A DNA stretch of 62,000 nt from Adiantum capillus-veneris (taxonomy: Eukaryota; Streptophyta; Polypodiopsida; Polypodiales; Pteridaceae), in the NCBI GenBank assembly GCA_014529385.2, contig CM043971.1, positions 58,456,209 to 58,518,208 on the forward strand, in the 5' to 3' direction. A program made the position numbers and the translations under genes. Position 1 is the stretch's first letter. Every line of letters begins with the position of its first letter. Below the pieces are notes generated by a model, which made no database searches, was not told the origin of the DNA, and saw nothing but the letters and a program-made list of their open reading frames with translations. Of this stretch, positions 23,611 through 35,980 are shown piece after piece.

Positions 23611-26600
23611 ATGCTGTGTCTCTTGAGGTGATAAAATAAACACTAATGGAGAGTAGAAGACTTCAATGTCTGTAAGTATGAAGTCAGTGGAACTTTTTGA
23701 TGGCTTCAATTTGGATAATGATCGATGGCTATCCACCACTACCACCCCCATTGGAAGCTTGGTTCTTATGGAGACAAGGAGGAGAAAGCACATGAAATGA
23801 GTCTATTAACAGTTACGAAGGTAGGATTAAAGACTTTTTATCACAATCAAATAAGAGAATCAAAGAGGTGCTTATTAAAGACTCATATATGCACTCTGAC
23901 CCATGTCTGTAAGAAACATCGATGAGGTTTTTAGCTAACTGAGCAAACTGTGCATTTTCTTATTGTGCAATTAACTTTCACACTTTGACTATTATAGATA
24001 TCCATCTCTCGGACAAAAAAGACTGACAGTTGGTGGAATGCATAATAGGTCCTTTTGATGCATTCCATACATCAATGAATGAACTTCCGTACAATATTAG
24101 TGTTACAAGAGCCTTGACTGAAAGGGGGGTATTCTTTTACTATCACTTTTATAATGCTCTTCTATCTGTTCTTGGATTCAACACATTGCAATATCTCCCT
24201 ATTCCTCCAAAGGAAAGTCTAGAGTGGCCAGTCTTTGCTTTTGAAACCTCTTGAGTGATTCAAAATAAAGCTTGATGAAGAAATACAGAATTTCTTACAA
24301 CCAAGTGCTGCGAGTAGTGTGAAAGACTCCCACTATGCTTATCTACAAATCAGAGAAATATCTTGATTTTTAAAAAGATTATTGAGATGTTCATGATATT
24401 GATGGCATTTTGTGTAAGGTGGGTAAAAAATATATCGTGTGTAAGTACATGATAACTTCTCAGAACTTCATTGTTTCTTTCCACTACATAAGGTGCCATC
24501 GAGTGAATGGTCATTTGCTAGTTGTGGCTTAGGATTTGTTTAATGCCATTAGTATTTCTTTGAGGATGCTTGAAGTGTGGTGTGGATATGACTTGGTGAC
24601 AATTCTTAGCATTCAAGGTAATGTCACACTATGATAGGTCCATGAGGACTTGGACAATGAGGTTGACTTCAATCTACTTCCAAAATTTCTTTTCTAGTGC
24701 AACATGCAAAAAGGTAGTATGTTTTATAAATATATAATGCTATTGCGTTTTTACTTTCTTTGTTTGCTATTGTGACAATGTTTCGGTTTAATCTCTATTT
24801 TGGAGTAATTTTGTCATATAGGTCCCTTAGAGAAAGGAGAAGAAGATACTTTATTTAGAGATAAGAGATGACAGATTAAACGTAGTGCAATGAAAATTTA
24901 GATTCAAGAAGACAACTCACACAAAGCAGCATAAGGTTATCAAAGAGTTGTAACTTGCAATTTCATAATGAAGCTCAAACAACACTTTTGTAAATGTTAT
25001 AAATAAATCAATGGAAAAGCTATTCTCTTGAAAACATATTCTGAGTACCAACTTTTTCTGATTATGAAACCAACTATCTTTACATTGGGTATAATCATCT
25101 ACATTGTACTACCAATGCAAAAACTCTCATTTACAATAGGGGGAATCAACAAAAGCTAGCTTTGGGAAGGTATAGAGGGTGAGATAGTATGGACGGAAGG
25201 TGAGAGAACTGATGAAGGAGAATTTTTTTTGTAGCATGAGCTATAGAGGATGCTCGGTGATGTTGAAGAGACGTTCAGGGTATTGGTTGATGCGTAAAAG
25301 AGGGCCAAGGAGAGTACAGAGGTATTGGTTCACGAGGAAGAGAGCGCATAGGAGAGCGCGGGGATGCCAGGTGATGGATTGAGGGGTGAAGAGAGGATTT
25401 TGTAGTAGCTTTCTCACCCTTAGAAAAATCAGGTATAACAAAAGGGCTAGAATTAGACTCCTCAAAAAGACGAGTGGAAGCTTCTGCTAGTGCTACTGTG
25501 TTGTTGGAGGTTTGTCTTTGTAGCTCCAAAGTGGAGGCCGTGGTTGTGGTTTCGGTTGTGCTAGGAACAATAGTTGTAAAACTAAATAAATTTCACTTAT
25601 CTCAAGACATTCTAGTGGAACCCGTGTACAAAGTTTGCAAAGTACCAACACTTGCGCTCTATGTTCATACCAACAAGGTTCCAATGAAAACTACTTGAAT
25701 TAAAGAATGAATTGAGCTACAACTCATTATAAACACAATATTTAAACAACAATAGTAAATCACACAACTTACATTTCATTGTGAGCTTAATAAAAGTGAA
25801 ACCTTGGGTGTGTCCATGTTGATGGATTGAAGCCAATCAATGATATCAATAAAAGAGATGGAGTCTGAAGTGAGTACCACTAGTACGCGTGAGTTTAGCA
25901 TAACTACTTTGGATTTAATATTCCGTAAAAAATTGACCAATAGAATCTGAGTGAAAAACATTTTGATTAGGAAACTAAACATTATTGAAACAGAAACAAA
26001 GCAGGCAAAATGAATCTCATATACCATAGGAGGCTTTAAAAAATGTTGAGAATAGAAACGTGGAAATAAAATGACAAAATTGATTAGTCAGAGAGTATGA
26101 GCACGAAAGATAACTCTGAGAGTGGATGATCTAACTCTGACAACAATGGACTGTATGAAAAGAGAGACATTATATAAGAGGATAGACGTCAATATCATAA
26201 TGGATCATGGGGTACTAACATGACAATGGTTGCATCTATGAGGTTTGTTCATTTGGGAAGTGTGATGCCTTAACAAGTGTGCACCCACACCCATAGAGGA
26301 CATGTGGCACCATTCACATACAAAGGTATCTCACGGCTCAATACGATTTTGAGGAGAGTGGGGGAAGCAGACAAAAAATCACAACCCCACTTGTGTTATG
26401 GCAAGAGAAGAATCAAGTGTTTGTCGTGCCACACCATGACGTGGAGGGGTCTCCCCCTATCGCTTTCCTTATTTCTCATTGTGGCACCACAAAAAAATCT
26501 CACCACAATGCAAAACAAAGGAGGAGATTTGGTATGCACCCCTCCTCGTATTGTGGCATGATTTTTTCTTGTCGCACCATATTGCGATTTGAAGTCTGCC

Positions 26601-26734
26601 AACAGTTGCTCCGCTTGTTTTGTGAAAAACCACGGAGGGGGTCGTAGGCACCCTCCTTCCCTCATTGTGGTGTGACATGTTGTCATTGTGGAATAACAAA
26701 ACAACACCTTTTCCATCGTGGCTTGATCAAATGT
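21128..26734. other. AT-rich host region with decayed fragments
   Basis: No complete gene is recognisable. Open stretches such as 24030-24254 (+; 74 codons, a coherent peptide with ALTERGVFFYYHFYN and LPIPPKESLEWP) and 22254-22466 (+; EPSSKKKRRIIYEDSK) look like relics of real coding sequence, but I cannot name the family. From about 26390 to 26734 there are several copies of TTGTGGCA/TTGTGGTG, some inverted. Element C inserted into this repeat-like sequence, and similar motifs continue at 35603-35747 and on to element D. Confidence 0.5.
23562..23607. repeat. (CT)n microsatellite
   Basis: An almost pure CT dinucleotide run of about 46 bases in otherwise AT-rich intergenic sequence. Confidence 0.9.
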
Positions 26735-26739
26735 TTTCC

Positions 26740-27024
26740 TGTTAACCCTCACGGCACACGGACACCCTATGATCTATAAACGTTGTATTATTTAGAGTCA
26801 GGTACCGGGCTTGTCGGACCAATAGGGAAAGGTAGAGTGATCGCCGATGAGAGGCGCACTTTAACTTGGACATTCAAGGGATTGGTTGGCTAAGCATGGG
26901 CGCCCAAGTGTGAATGGGGTGAGCTCCTATAAAAGCCAACTAAACCTAATTTTTACTCATTCTCTCATTTGTGCAATTGAAGAGTGCTCTTGCTCCATCT
27001 CCATCTTCTTCTTCTTCACCTCCT

Positions 27025-27059
<35 letters not shown>

Positions 27060-27309
27060 GAGAGTGTGTGTGCGATCGAGCATTACGAAGGCACGACGGC
27101 GGCGAAGCGGTTGAGCGCGGCACGACTGCAGCTTCTTCTTCATCGCGGCGAGGAATCCACCACGAAGGCGAGCGTAGAGCGGTGAGTGACACACCCTTTG
27201 TTTTCTTGAGCTTGCTAGTTTAGGCTTGTTGTGTGCTTGGAGCCGTTTGTGGCTCGCATATGGTGTATTGGCAAGTCCCTTGCTTCGACAGTGCGGCAAG
27301 GAGCGCACA
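26740..27309 (+). repeat. 5' LTR of element C
   Basis: 570 bases, TG...CA, with a TATA box (TATAAAAG, 26928-26935). A pyrimidine-rich segment, a (GT)n(GA)n run near 27024-27062 and a GC-rich downstream half follow. Transcription probably starts around 26960. It is nearly identical to the 3' LTR. Confidence 0.9.
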
Positions 27310-27313
27310 TTTT

Positions 27314-27330
27314 TGGCGCCGTTGCCGGGG
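27314..27330 (+). other. Primer-binding site of element C (tRNA-Asp)
   Basis: TGGCGCCGTTGCCGGGG lies four T residues after the LTR. It is the exact complement of the 3' end of plant tRNA-Asp (CCCCGGCAACGGCGCCA). Confidence 0.9.
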
Positions 27331-27419
27331 ATATGCCTTACACTAAGCTCGGTTAGCACTTTACGCTTCCTTGTGGTGCAATTTCTATCATAGGAAAGGC
27401 AGGGAAGGAGTGTGTGGAG

Positions 27420-27680
27420 ATTTCTGTTTTTTGCGTTTTCTGCATTTGCTGTCAAGTTTCAATTTCTGCTATTGTCTGCGTTTTTTCAATTTCCACAATT
27501 TCCGCAATTTCAAGTTCGGCGTTTTCAATTTCTGCAATTTTCTGCATTTCTGCGTTTTTTTCTGCAATTTCTACAATTTCAGCGTTTTTTTAATTTTCTG
27601 CAATTTCTGTATTTTCTGCAATTTCTTCTGTAATTTCTTGCAATTTCTGCATATCTGCGTATTCAATTTCTGTATAAAAA
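27420..27680 (+). repeat. T-rich leader repeat of element C
   Basis: An imperfect array of short TTTCTGCAATTTCTG-type units occupies the leader between the primer site and gag. It is strongly pyrimidine-biased on the plus strand. The frames it opens (F/C/N-rich peptides on 27371-27748) are artefacts of composition. Confidence 0.75.
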
Positions 27681-27807
27681 GAAAAATAATAAAAATGTCG
27701 GAAAGTAAAACCGCGAGCGAGCAGGGCGGCGAAATTTTTCGAAAATAAAAAACGTGACTCTTAAAACGTACGGGTTGGTTTGTATAAAAGATAGATCGGG
27801 ATCGGGA

Positions 27808-27852
27808 TCATTTTCCCAAGCCCAAGCCCAAGCCCAAGCCCAAGCCCAGGCC
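27808..27852 (+). repeat. (CCCAAG)n hexamer array in the leader of C
   Basis: About six to seven copies of the hexamer CCCAAG or its rotation, ending near 27852, upstream of the gag start. Confidence 0.8.
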
Positions 27853-28227
27853 TCAGTCCTATGATATATACTAGACTCACTCTTATATATATACCTTACT
27901 CCCTCAAGAGAGAATGAGAGCATGTGGGACAAGTCCTCCACTCTCCTCCTTTCTCTTCCCACTTGCACCCTTAGACTTTTTAGTTTGGGCCTAGTTCCCT
28001 ACTGGAAATTGACAGTTTTAGGGATTCCGAGAGCATAGAGTGACCAAACGGAGGGCTGTAAAGCACGGCACGACCCTCTGACCGATACGCTCGTTTCGAG
28101 CTATCACACGGCCCATTCCACGACACGCTCTAAAAAATATAGCAAAAAAACAAACAAAAAACACGCTAAAAACTAGTCACAAGGCCTCCTAGAGCAGCTT
28201 TTTGACACCTTAGGGTATCAAAAGCAC

Positions 28228-31200
28228 ATGCACTTACGCTCTGGGCGGGTGCTAGAACACGAGCATATTGAGAGTGCCTCTGTTCATACGGACACCCATT
28301 ACCCATCCACGATAAGCTCTAGACCCTCAGCGGGGACACAAGGTAGCACCACCCAAGACCCTAAAATAGCCGCTAGTGATTCCTCCTCCGACTCAGAAAT
28401 CATGGAGGCATACCCTACCCAAAACACTGAGAGAGAAGACCATGCACCTCCCGAAGCTCCACAGCCTAGTACTAGTATGTTTAGCCGTTTCATGGAAACA
28501 TTAGGTAGAGCTACTCGCTCGGAACCTGATGCAAAAGAAGCACACGAAGGGGGTGGGGAAGTGGACTCTCCTTTCACATCGCACGTGGACCCCACACCCC
28601 CAAAGAGTGTCCATGTGGATATCCTGCCAACTTCTTACCAAGAAGGCCCTGTTGAGCTGCCTCCTTCAGAAGTTCCCTCTAGAGTACCGTTGGTGACAAG
28701 TAAAACCACGGGGAGCAACATTGCTTCTACCTCACAAGAAACCGTTAACACGTCGACTCTAGAAGGATTGTTCATTAATGATCATTGGACATACGACCTC
28801 CACACTGAGGTGTTGACGGATCTACACTCTGGCCACGCCTACCATGTAGGATGGATAGAGATTGTATAATCCACCTCTAGTGCCACGAGCATCGAAGATC
28901 AACAGAAAATGATCTGTAATGTTATCCATGGCATTATTCAATCAGAAAGGCAAAACCGAGGGGTAAATATACTCTCAACTGGCCCCATGAGATTTCTGGA
29001 TACGAGCAAGGCTCAACAGCCTACTCTATCCCAAATGGAGACTCCTCTAATGAGCCCCATGGACCCATCTTACGTCATTTCACCTGGGGTCTCTATGCAA
29101 TCTGAGCCTCCGAGCGAAAACTTTAGCTTCCCTAACTTGGCTCAACCCTCTATTAAGGAAAACCCAGTGCTCACTCCAGGGATAAGCCTGACAGAGAATG
29201 TACCGATGATATCTACGGTTAGCGCAGTGCCACTACCTAGTGTCGTAGTACCTAATATGGGGCCTCGACCGTATGTGCCTCTAGCCCCTTATGCACACAT
29301 GGCCCCCACACCTCCAATTGTACCACTTGCTTATGCTCCTCGAGTGCCGCTCCCTAGCTCTTATCCGAGTGGACCTATGCCTGGTTATGTTCCATATCCT
29401 GCATCATCCACACATATGCCAAGACCGGTACCCGTTCCTCTCCCACATATGATTCCAAGAGTACCTCCACCGGCCCTAGCTCCTCACATAGGTGACTTGG
29501 CAGCGTTTGCTCAAACCATAGGTCGATCTATCGCGGAAAATATGCGTCACGCATCTGATAGAGAGCCTAGAAGTAAGGCAGTACAAATCGCCAAACTCAC
29601 GCAAAAATTCAATGGGGACGAAGATGCTAGGAAACACATTGAAGTGTTTGAACAAGTATGTGATTCCTTAGGGGAACGCAACGAACTACATAAGTGCAAT
29701 GCCTTAAGCTTGACATTAAGTGGGAAGGCTGGAGATTGGTATAGGACCCTAAGGGTGGACGAGAAAACAATCTACCATACCCTTCGAAGGTTGTTTCTAA
29801 AGGAGTACATATGAGAAGGTGTGCTTTGGGGTGTAGCATCTCAGCTACAGAAGGCCGAACGTAAGGAAGGAGAGTCAGTAAGGGACTTCATTAGTCGTCT
29901 AAAGCACTTAAACTCTCGCTGCCCTATAAATGAGCGCTTCAACAATAACCAACTGCTTGATCGATTCATTCGAGGGTTGAGGAATGAAGGAATCTATAAT
30001 GGACTAGTGATTAGAGGTATCACAACCTGGGAAGATGTCACTGCCAATGCAATCCAACTAGAGGACAACTTGATGATAGCAGGCATGAGGGTGTCTACCG
30101 ACACGAGATCCACTAGCTCACAAGCCATTGAGTATGAACCCATGACTGCAAAGCCCATTGCCAATGAGCCAAAGGTATTTGAGACATTCTTGACAGACCT
30201 CACCAAGGCAATCCAAGAGTCTCTTAAGGATAATCGACCCCCTCAAAATAGTCACATGTATCCAAGAAGGGAGCAATAATGGTGTTCCATTTGCTTAGGT
30301 CCACATAGCACTAGTGAGTGCCCTACGTTTAGAGTAAAATTTAATGGAACTTGCAACGCATGTGGTAGGTATGGTCACCAAGCTAAGGATTGTTTAATGA
30401 TCAAACGTATGATGGCAAATAGACCACCTGTAGCCTGGACGGATGCGCCTCGAGCTCCTGTATTGATGCCTGCTCCACCTGTTGAGCAACTACCGCAACA
30501 CATGGTCCCTAGATCTCAAAATGTTGTACAAGCTACACCGCTACCACCTCCTGTGCTAGGACCGCAGCCCCCGCATCCAAGAGTTGCCCCTATGAACCGA
30601 GTGGGTTGCGAGCCATCTAATGCTTATGCAGATGGCTGTGAGGAGGAAATAGACACTAGTATTGCCTACGGACTGGATACATTGGAAGAGTGTCCTATAT
30701 ACTACATGGAAGATTGTTGGGGACAAGTCAAGCCGGTTTATCAAGCTGCTGCTCTCGCATCCAGAGGTCAAAATATCAACACCCAGGCTAGGAGGCCACC
30801 TCTTCAATGCTACGAGTGTGGTGGACCACATCGAGTAGCGGAGTGCCCTATTAGGCTGCAAAAGAATGCTGCACATATGCAAGTGAATCAAAGGAGCACG
30901 TCTGCAATGCCAATACTCACATGTAATCGTTGTGGCATAGATCACTTGATTGCCCAATGCCCCTATAACCCAAATGCGCCTAAAATCACACCCCTAAATT
31001 TGGTCGAAATTGCTAGTGTGACATCGCCAATACCACCCGTCGCACCTGCTTATGCGATTACACGGTCCATGCTTCAAGGGCCAGGCCATATCCTCGAAGA
31101 GAGAGATACCGCGTCAGTTATCCAAGCAAAGAAAAAGAAGACACGAAGGAAGAAGTCGCAGAATACGGAAAATTCAAAGCCAAGTTCCAAAACAAACATA

Positions 31201-33408
31201 GGAACAGGAGATGACCCCGTGTATATGAATGACCTTGAGGATGATTCAGATTCAGTCGAGACAATGGAGACTAGAACCAATACCACAAAGAGAAAGACCG
31301 ACAAAGAAAACCGTAACATGGAACCAAATGAAAACCGAATAAGAGAAAACCATAAAGAGCCTTTGAAAACACCACAAGTGTTTCCAAATCCAATCCAAGA
31401 CCCCCAAGATAAACCGCAGGGGCAAAAAGGGAAGAATCGTAAAAAGAAGATTGGGACGTACCCAAACACTGTAGACGAGATTAAGCAGGTGAAACATCTA
31501 AGAGGTTTAGTGGAGGAGACTCAAAGGAAACTAGAACCAGAACCCATGCAGGTCAAAATTCATGACACAGTGTTTCCCACGCAAGTTCATCCACCCCACA
31601 TGAACCATAGACCGTTAGCCATATCTAGTATCATCCAAGAAGGGAGTGAGGACAGGACATCAGAAAGTGAGCATACACCCTTCTTGTTGGGAAGGATATT
31701 TAACGAAGGAATAACTGATCCCATTGAGGAATATGAGATTCCATCCTCACCAGTTCCTAGTCAAGGACCTACACCCTGCAAAACGCCAATGAATGTTGCC
31801 AAACTAGTGGACTTCATGTCTTCTGAGGTCCGAACCACGATCATAGCAAAGCTGTATGGAGATCATGAGTTATTCCTTGCACTTCGAGCATTCCTTAACG
31901 GAGAGCTACAAACGGGATTACCGCAGTTTGCGCAACCAAATAGGCCTGACTCGATTATGATTGATGAGGAAAATCATGTGCAATCACTTGACTTAGATGG
32001 ACACGAGTCTGTGATCGAGGTACCCATTAACGAATTAGGGCAGTATTTTGAAGGCGACGAGTCTAATGCGACCCTACCCATCACTACCAAGGGATTAACT
32101 ATAAAGGGAATTCTTGATGGTGGTGCGGGAGTTAGCATCGTTACAAAAGATTGTTGGGAATCCATGGGAAAACCCCGCCTCAGTGTTACTAACATTGTGG
32201 TAAAGATGGCAAATGGTACCATAGCCAAACCTATGGGGATGCTCAAGGATCTTAAGATCAAAGTTCTAGGACACAAGGTACGACATACGTTCATTGTAAT
32301 GGATTTCTCTAAACACCTTATGTCATATGAAATGATTTTAGGACGACCATTCATGAGGGAAGCACAAATGGTTCAGGATTGGTCTAAAAATCATGTCTAT
32401 TTGCAATTCCAAGACTCTGTCCTTAGAGTGGATTTGGTGACTGGTAAGGTACACCCCTTAGGGAGTAAAACCATTATTGATCATCGCTCTGACACCACAG
32501 TTCACTCGGCCCCACTACAATATTGTTACACTTGTAAGAAGGATACAGACATTGGCCAAGATTCTCCTTATATGGATATCCTACCTGGGATGACTGAGTC
32601 GGACAATGTGGATTGGGTCCACCTAGCATCAACCATAGACACTTGGGGAAATAGGGGGACGACCTGGGTAACACCTGAGGGGGATGAAATGCTTGTACCC
32701 TTAAATATGCTACAAGCAATGCATATCGCTTCCGACAAGACTCATCCTAATGTAACAGAGAAAACATACAAGTGGGTCCCTAAAGCTTCTTTAGTGACCA
32801 TAGCTAGTGCTAAAAAACAGAAGCCTTGTAAGAAAAGTACCACTCGCTCCAAGAAAAGTAAGAAAATGTTGCGATGGATCCCTAAACGACTATTGGAAGC
32901 CCAAGGCTACTATCAAGGAAATGATCAAATCTGGGTGCCAAAACGTAGATTGTGCTCTTACCTAACACCTGACCCAAGTGAGCCCAATCCCGTAGTTCCA
33001 AAACGAATCAATGATCGTGGAAAGAAAAAAATCACAGAATGCTACACACCTAGTCCAGAGCTAGTTTGGGTACCAAAGAAAGAACGATTTGTTCCACCTA
33101 GCTCAGGAAGGGGGGAGTCCCATGAAGCTTCTAGCTCCTCATGTAATACATCCATAGAGGTAAAAGCTTCTACACAGCCTCCATCTATAGTAGTGGACCT
33201 CCATGAAGCTACAAAAGAATCCACACCTCCCAGTGTTCAAGAATCACCTAATGAACCACTTCAAGTTCGATCCTGGGAGAGTACCTTACCACCGTTGCAA
33301 CTTGACAAGGCACCTAGGGTAATAACAAACTACTGGCAAAAATCCTCACCTATTACCAACTGGAACAATTGGTTTCAAAGGGTGACAAGCTCATTTCAAA
33401 CGGTATGA
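28228..33408 (+). pseudogene. Gag-protease polyprotein of element C (one frame, three stops)
   Basis: A single frame runs 5.2 kb from M-H-L-R-S-G-R (28228) to 33408 with no frameshift. It is broken only by TAA (28867-28869), TGA (29812-29814) and TAA (30277-30279). All three fit a C-to-T change in a CAA or CGA codon. The order is: acidic/serine-rich N-terminus; Pro-rich linker (28909-29500); Gag core (29570-30110; KFNGDEDARKHIEVF, GDWYRTL, FISRLKHL); and four zinc knuckles (about 30283, 30352, 30808 and 30922; three are CX2CX3HX4C and one CX2CX4HX4C). These are followed by a basic linker, then a retropepsin (about 32070-32440; ILDGGAGVSIV, MILGRPFM). The C-terminal tail has four W-V/I-P-K motifs (about 32770-33080). 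The last 1003 codons are fully open. No polymerase or integrase motif is present. Confidence 0.85.
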
Positions 33409-35025
33409 TCTACCCAAGGAAGGGGGGAGTGTTTGCTGACATCCATCATTCATTTGTTTCCCTCTCAACCTTTTTCCCTGACCTCTTAATCTCCGATCTT
33501 AGGGAATGTACATATAAAGCTTTATACTCACAAAAAACAAAAAATAAAGAGCAAGAGCAATTAGCAAACGAGTATGCACATTAAAAGTCAAAACATTGCC
33601 TCAGACCTACACATGTCACATCTGGTACAGTGAAACAGAAACTTATGCCATAAAACACCTTTTGATCCTCATCACTTGAGTGATGGAGGGTAGGTAAGAT
33701 TAGTACGATAGGAGTGTTTCTGTTTTAGAGTTGAGTGATTAGCAAAGATCTCTTTTCCCACTGATGTGCCTCCTGGAGGTATTCCTTTTGCTTCCTAGTG
33801 TGTACAGGAGCGTGTTGCTATTGATAGGATTTGGACCTTCATGGAACCTTCAGATCAAGCGCGACCATCAACACAAACAGGTGTTTCTTGTCCATTAGCA
33901 TTGCCCTTATCTTTTTTGCATCTATGTTTGTCTACTTTGATTGTGATTGGTAGCATAATATTCAGCGCATTGGCTTAGTATCAAACATTTAATTCAATGT
34001 AATGTTTTGTCATAATCACCTGTTTAGGTGTAAAAATCAAGCAGTCCGACTAAGCTAGTTTGACCAAGCTAGGTATTAGAAATCTTCTCTTAATACCATG
34101 GGGAATGCCTTCCTAATAAACAATGGCTACTTAGGTTCTTAATCCGATTTAGGCAGCATTGTGTGAAATGTACTAGGGCTTTCTAGTGGGCTTAACCCTA
34201 TTGACCTTTAGCTTAAGTATTATAAAGGGAGTTTACTAATGTGATGAGCCTCGGGAGGGTAACAATGTTTTATGACCCCCCAAAGTTACAAAATTAAAAT
34301 GCTGAAAATGAACAAGCAAAAAATCAAAGTGCCACAATGTAAAATTTTAAGCTGGAAGAGAAATCTCAGCTTGATTTGGTACTTCACTCACATGTATCGC
34401 CTATGGTACTAGAGCCCTAGAGGTTCCCAGCGTGGGCGCTTTTCCTTGAAAAGCAAAAAACCCAAGGCATACAAAATAAGCACACACATCATAATTGAAT
34501 CAATGTGAAAAGACTTTGGGGGGTCAAAGAAAAAGTAATCAGTCAGGCGATGATTTCATGAGAAATTCCTTTTATGGTAGCTTAACTACAAGGTTTTCTA
34601 GATATAGCCTCTAGTCAGCCCTCGAACATGAATACTTGGCTCTCGCGATTAAACAACTTAATTGACCACAGAAAATTAAGAAGCTTACCCATGGTATTAA
34701 TATTCGATCTCTAGTGCTTTTCGACCGTCAAATTAGCGACCCCAGACTTGTTTAATTTTTTACCTTTACATCTGTTTATTCATTTGATTACATTGCAATT
34801 TAATGTTCATTGCTAACAAATTGTTTGAAATTCTTTGACCAATCAATGTGTCTACCTAAAACTGCATATGCTTTTTAAGAGAATGCCATTACTGTGCCAA
34901 TGTTGTTTGATTTTGCAGTGACTGAAGAAGGCTAAGGACATTCATCTCAAATGCTCTTCCACCTCGACGAACCAGCTTCAACTCAATAGCTTCCGAGGAC
35001 GGAATCTACATCAGGAAGGGGGGCA
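33409..35025 (+). other. 3' non-coding region of element C
   Basis: 1.6 kb without a convincing frame. It opens with a polypurine block (AAGGAAGGGGGGAG, 33416-33429) and ends with a second one abutting the 3' LTR. An exon-like piece (33811-33881, followed by GTGTTTCTTG) and a TTTTGCAG before 34919 could mark a spliced 3' segment, but the evidence is thin. The rest is AT-rich. Confidence 0.6.
35013..35025 (+). other. Polypurine tract of element C
   Basis: AGGAAGGGGGGCA directly precedes the 3' LTR (TG at 35026). Near-identical purine blocks occur at 33105-33117 and 33416-33429. Confidence 0.85.
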
Positions 35026-35310
35026 TGTTAACCCTCACGGCACACGGACACCCTATGATCTATAAACGTTGTATTATTTAGAGTCAGGTACCGGGCTTGT
35101 CGGACCAATAGGGAAAGGTAGAGTGATCGCCGATGAGAGGCGCACTTTAACTTGGACATTCAAGGGATTAGTTGGCTAAGCATGGGCGCCCAAGTGTGAA
35201 TGGGGTGAGCTCCTATAAAAGCCAACTAAACCTAATTTTTACTCATTCTCTCATTTGTGCAATTGAAGAGTGCTCTTGCTCCATCTCCATCTTCTTCTTC
35301 TTCACCTCCT

Positions 35311-35347
<37 letters not shown>

Positions 35348-35597
35348 GAGAGTGTGTGTGCGATCGAGCATTACGAAGGCACGACGACGGCGAAGCGGTT
35401 GAGCGCGGCACGACTGCAGCTTCTTCTTCATCGCGGCGAGGAATCCACCACGAAGGCGAGCGTAGAGCGGTGAGTGACACACCCTTTGTTTTCTTGAGCT
35501 TGCTAGTTTAGGCTTGTTGTGTGCTTGGAGCCGTTTGTGGCTCGCATACGGTGTATTGGCAAGTCCCTTGCTTCGACAGTGCGGCAAGGAGCGCACA
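35026..35597 (+). repeat. 3' LTR of element C
   Basis: 572 bases, TG...CA, followed by TTTCC (35598-35602). It differs from the 5' LTR by three transitions and one extra GT unit. Confidence 0.9.
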
Positions 35598-35752
35598 TTT
35601 CCTTACAAAAATATGTTATGTTGCACGAGAGGGTTTTGGTGCGAAAGGGAACCCCTGCTCTTTTGTTGTGGCATGGCATAATTTTATTGCTACATCACAA
35701 TGCTAGAGGGATTTGTGCATTTTTACCACCTCCCCCTCTTTCGTTGTGACGC

Positions 35753-35980
35753 TGTTACCATATACATGTGGTAGTGATGTGTGTGAACACACTTGGGACT
35801 GTCGGGGCATTTTTTTCCTCAATAGGAGGTTTTTCCCCCGTGCATTGTATATACACCCATCACTCTAGGGTTAACTTATCTTTCCATTACACACTAAGTA
35901 ATACACTCTCTGTTGTGTGCCTTGAGCTTCCATTGTCTTCTCCAAGCTGCGTGTGTTTTTCAGCAACCCTAATTCAAACA
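35753..35980 (+). repeat. 5' LTR of element D
   Basis: 228 bases. It is followed one base later by TTGATATCAGAGC (35982-35994), a diverged initiator-Met primer site. TATATACACC near 35846 may be the TATA element. Confidence 0.85.

Larger units (their letters stand above)
26740..35597 (+). mobile_element. Element C: young non-autonomous Gag-protease LTR retrotransposon
   Basis: LTRs at 26740-27309 and 35026-35597 start TGTTAACCC and end GAGCGCACA. They are flanked by a perfect TTTCC duplication (26735-26739; 35598-35602). I count only three substitutions plus one GT-repeat unit between the LTRs, so insertion is recent. The primer site is for tRNA-Asp, as in plant Athila/Tat-type Ty3 elements. 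The 7.7-kb interior encodes Gag, several zinc knuckles and a retropepsin, but I find no RT, RNase H or integrase anywhere in it. It fits the class of LTR elements retaining only gag (often called TR-GAG) and should rely on an autonomous partner. Confidence 0.85.

Noticed and set aside
27371-27748. F/C/N-rich frame as a membrane protein
   Set aside because: Produced by the T-rich leader array of element C.
31074-31497. Minus-strand frames (FLRFFPFC-type) opposite C gag
   Set aside because: Shadows of a Lys/Asn/Thr-rich coding strand.
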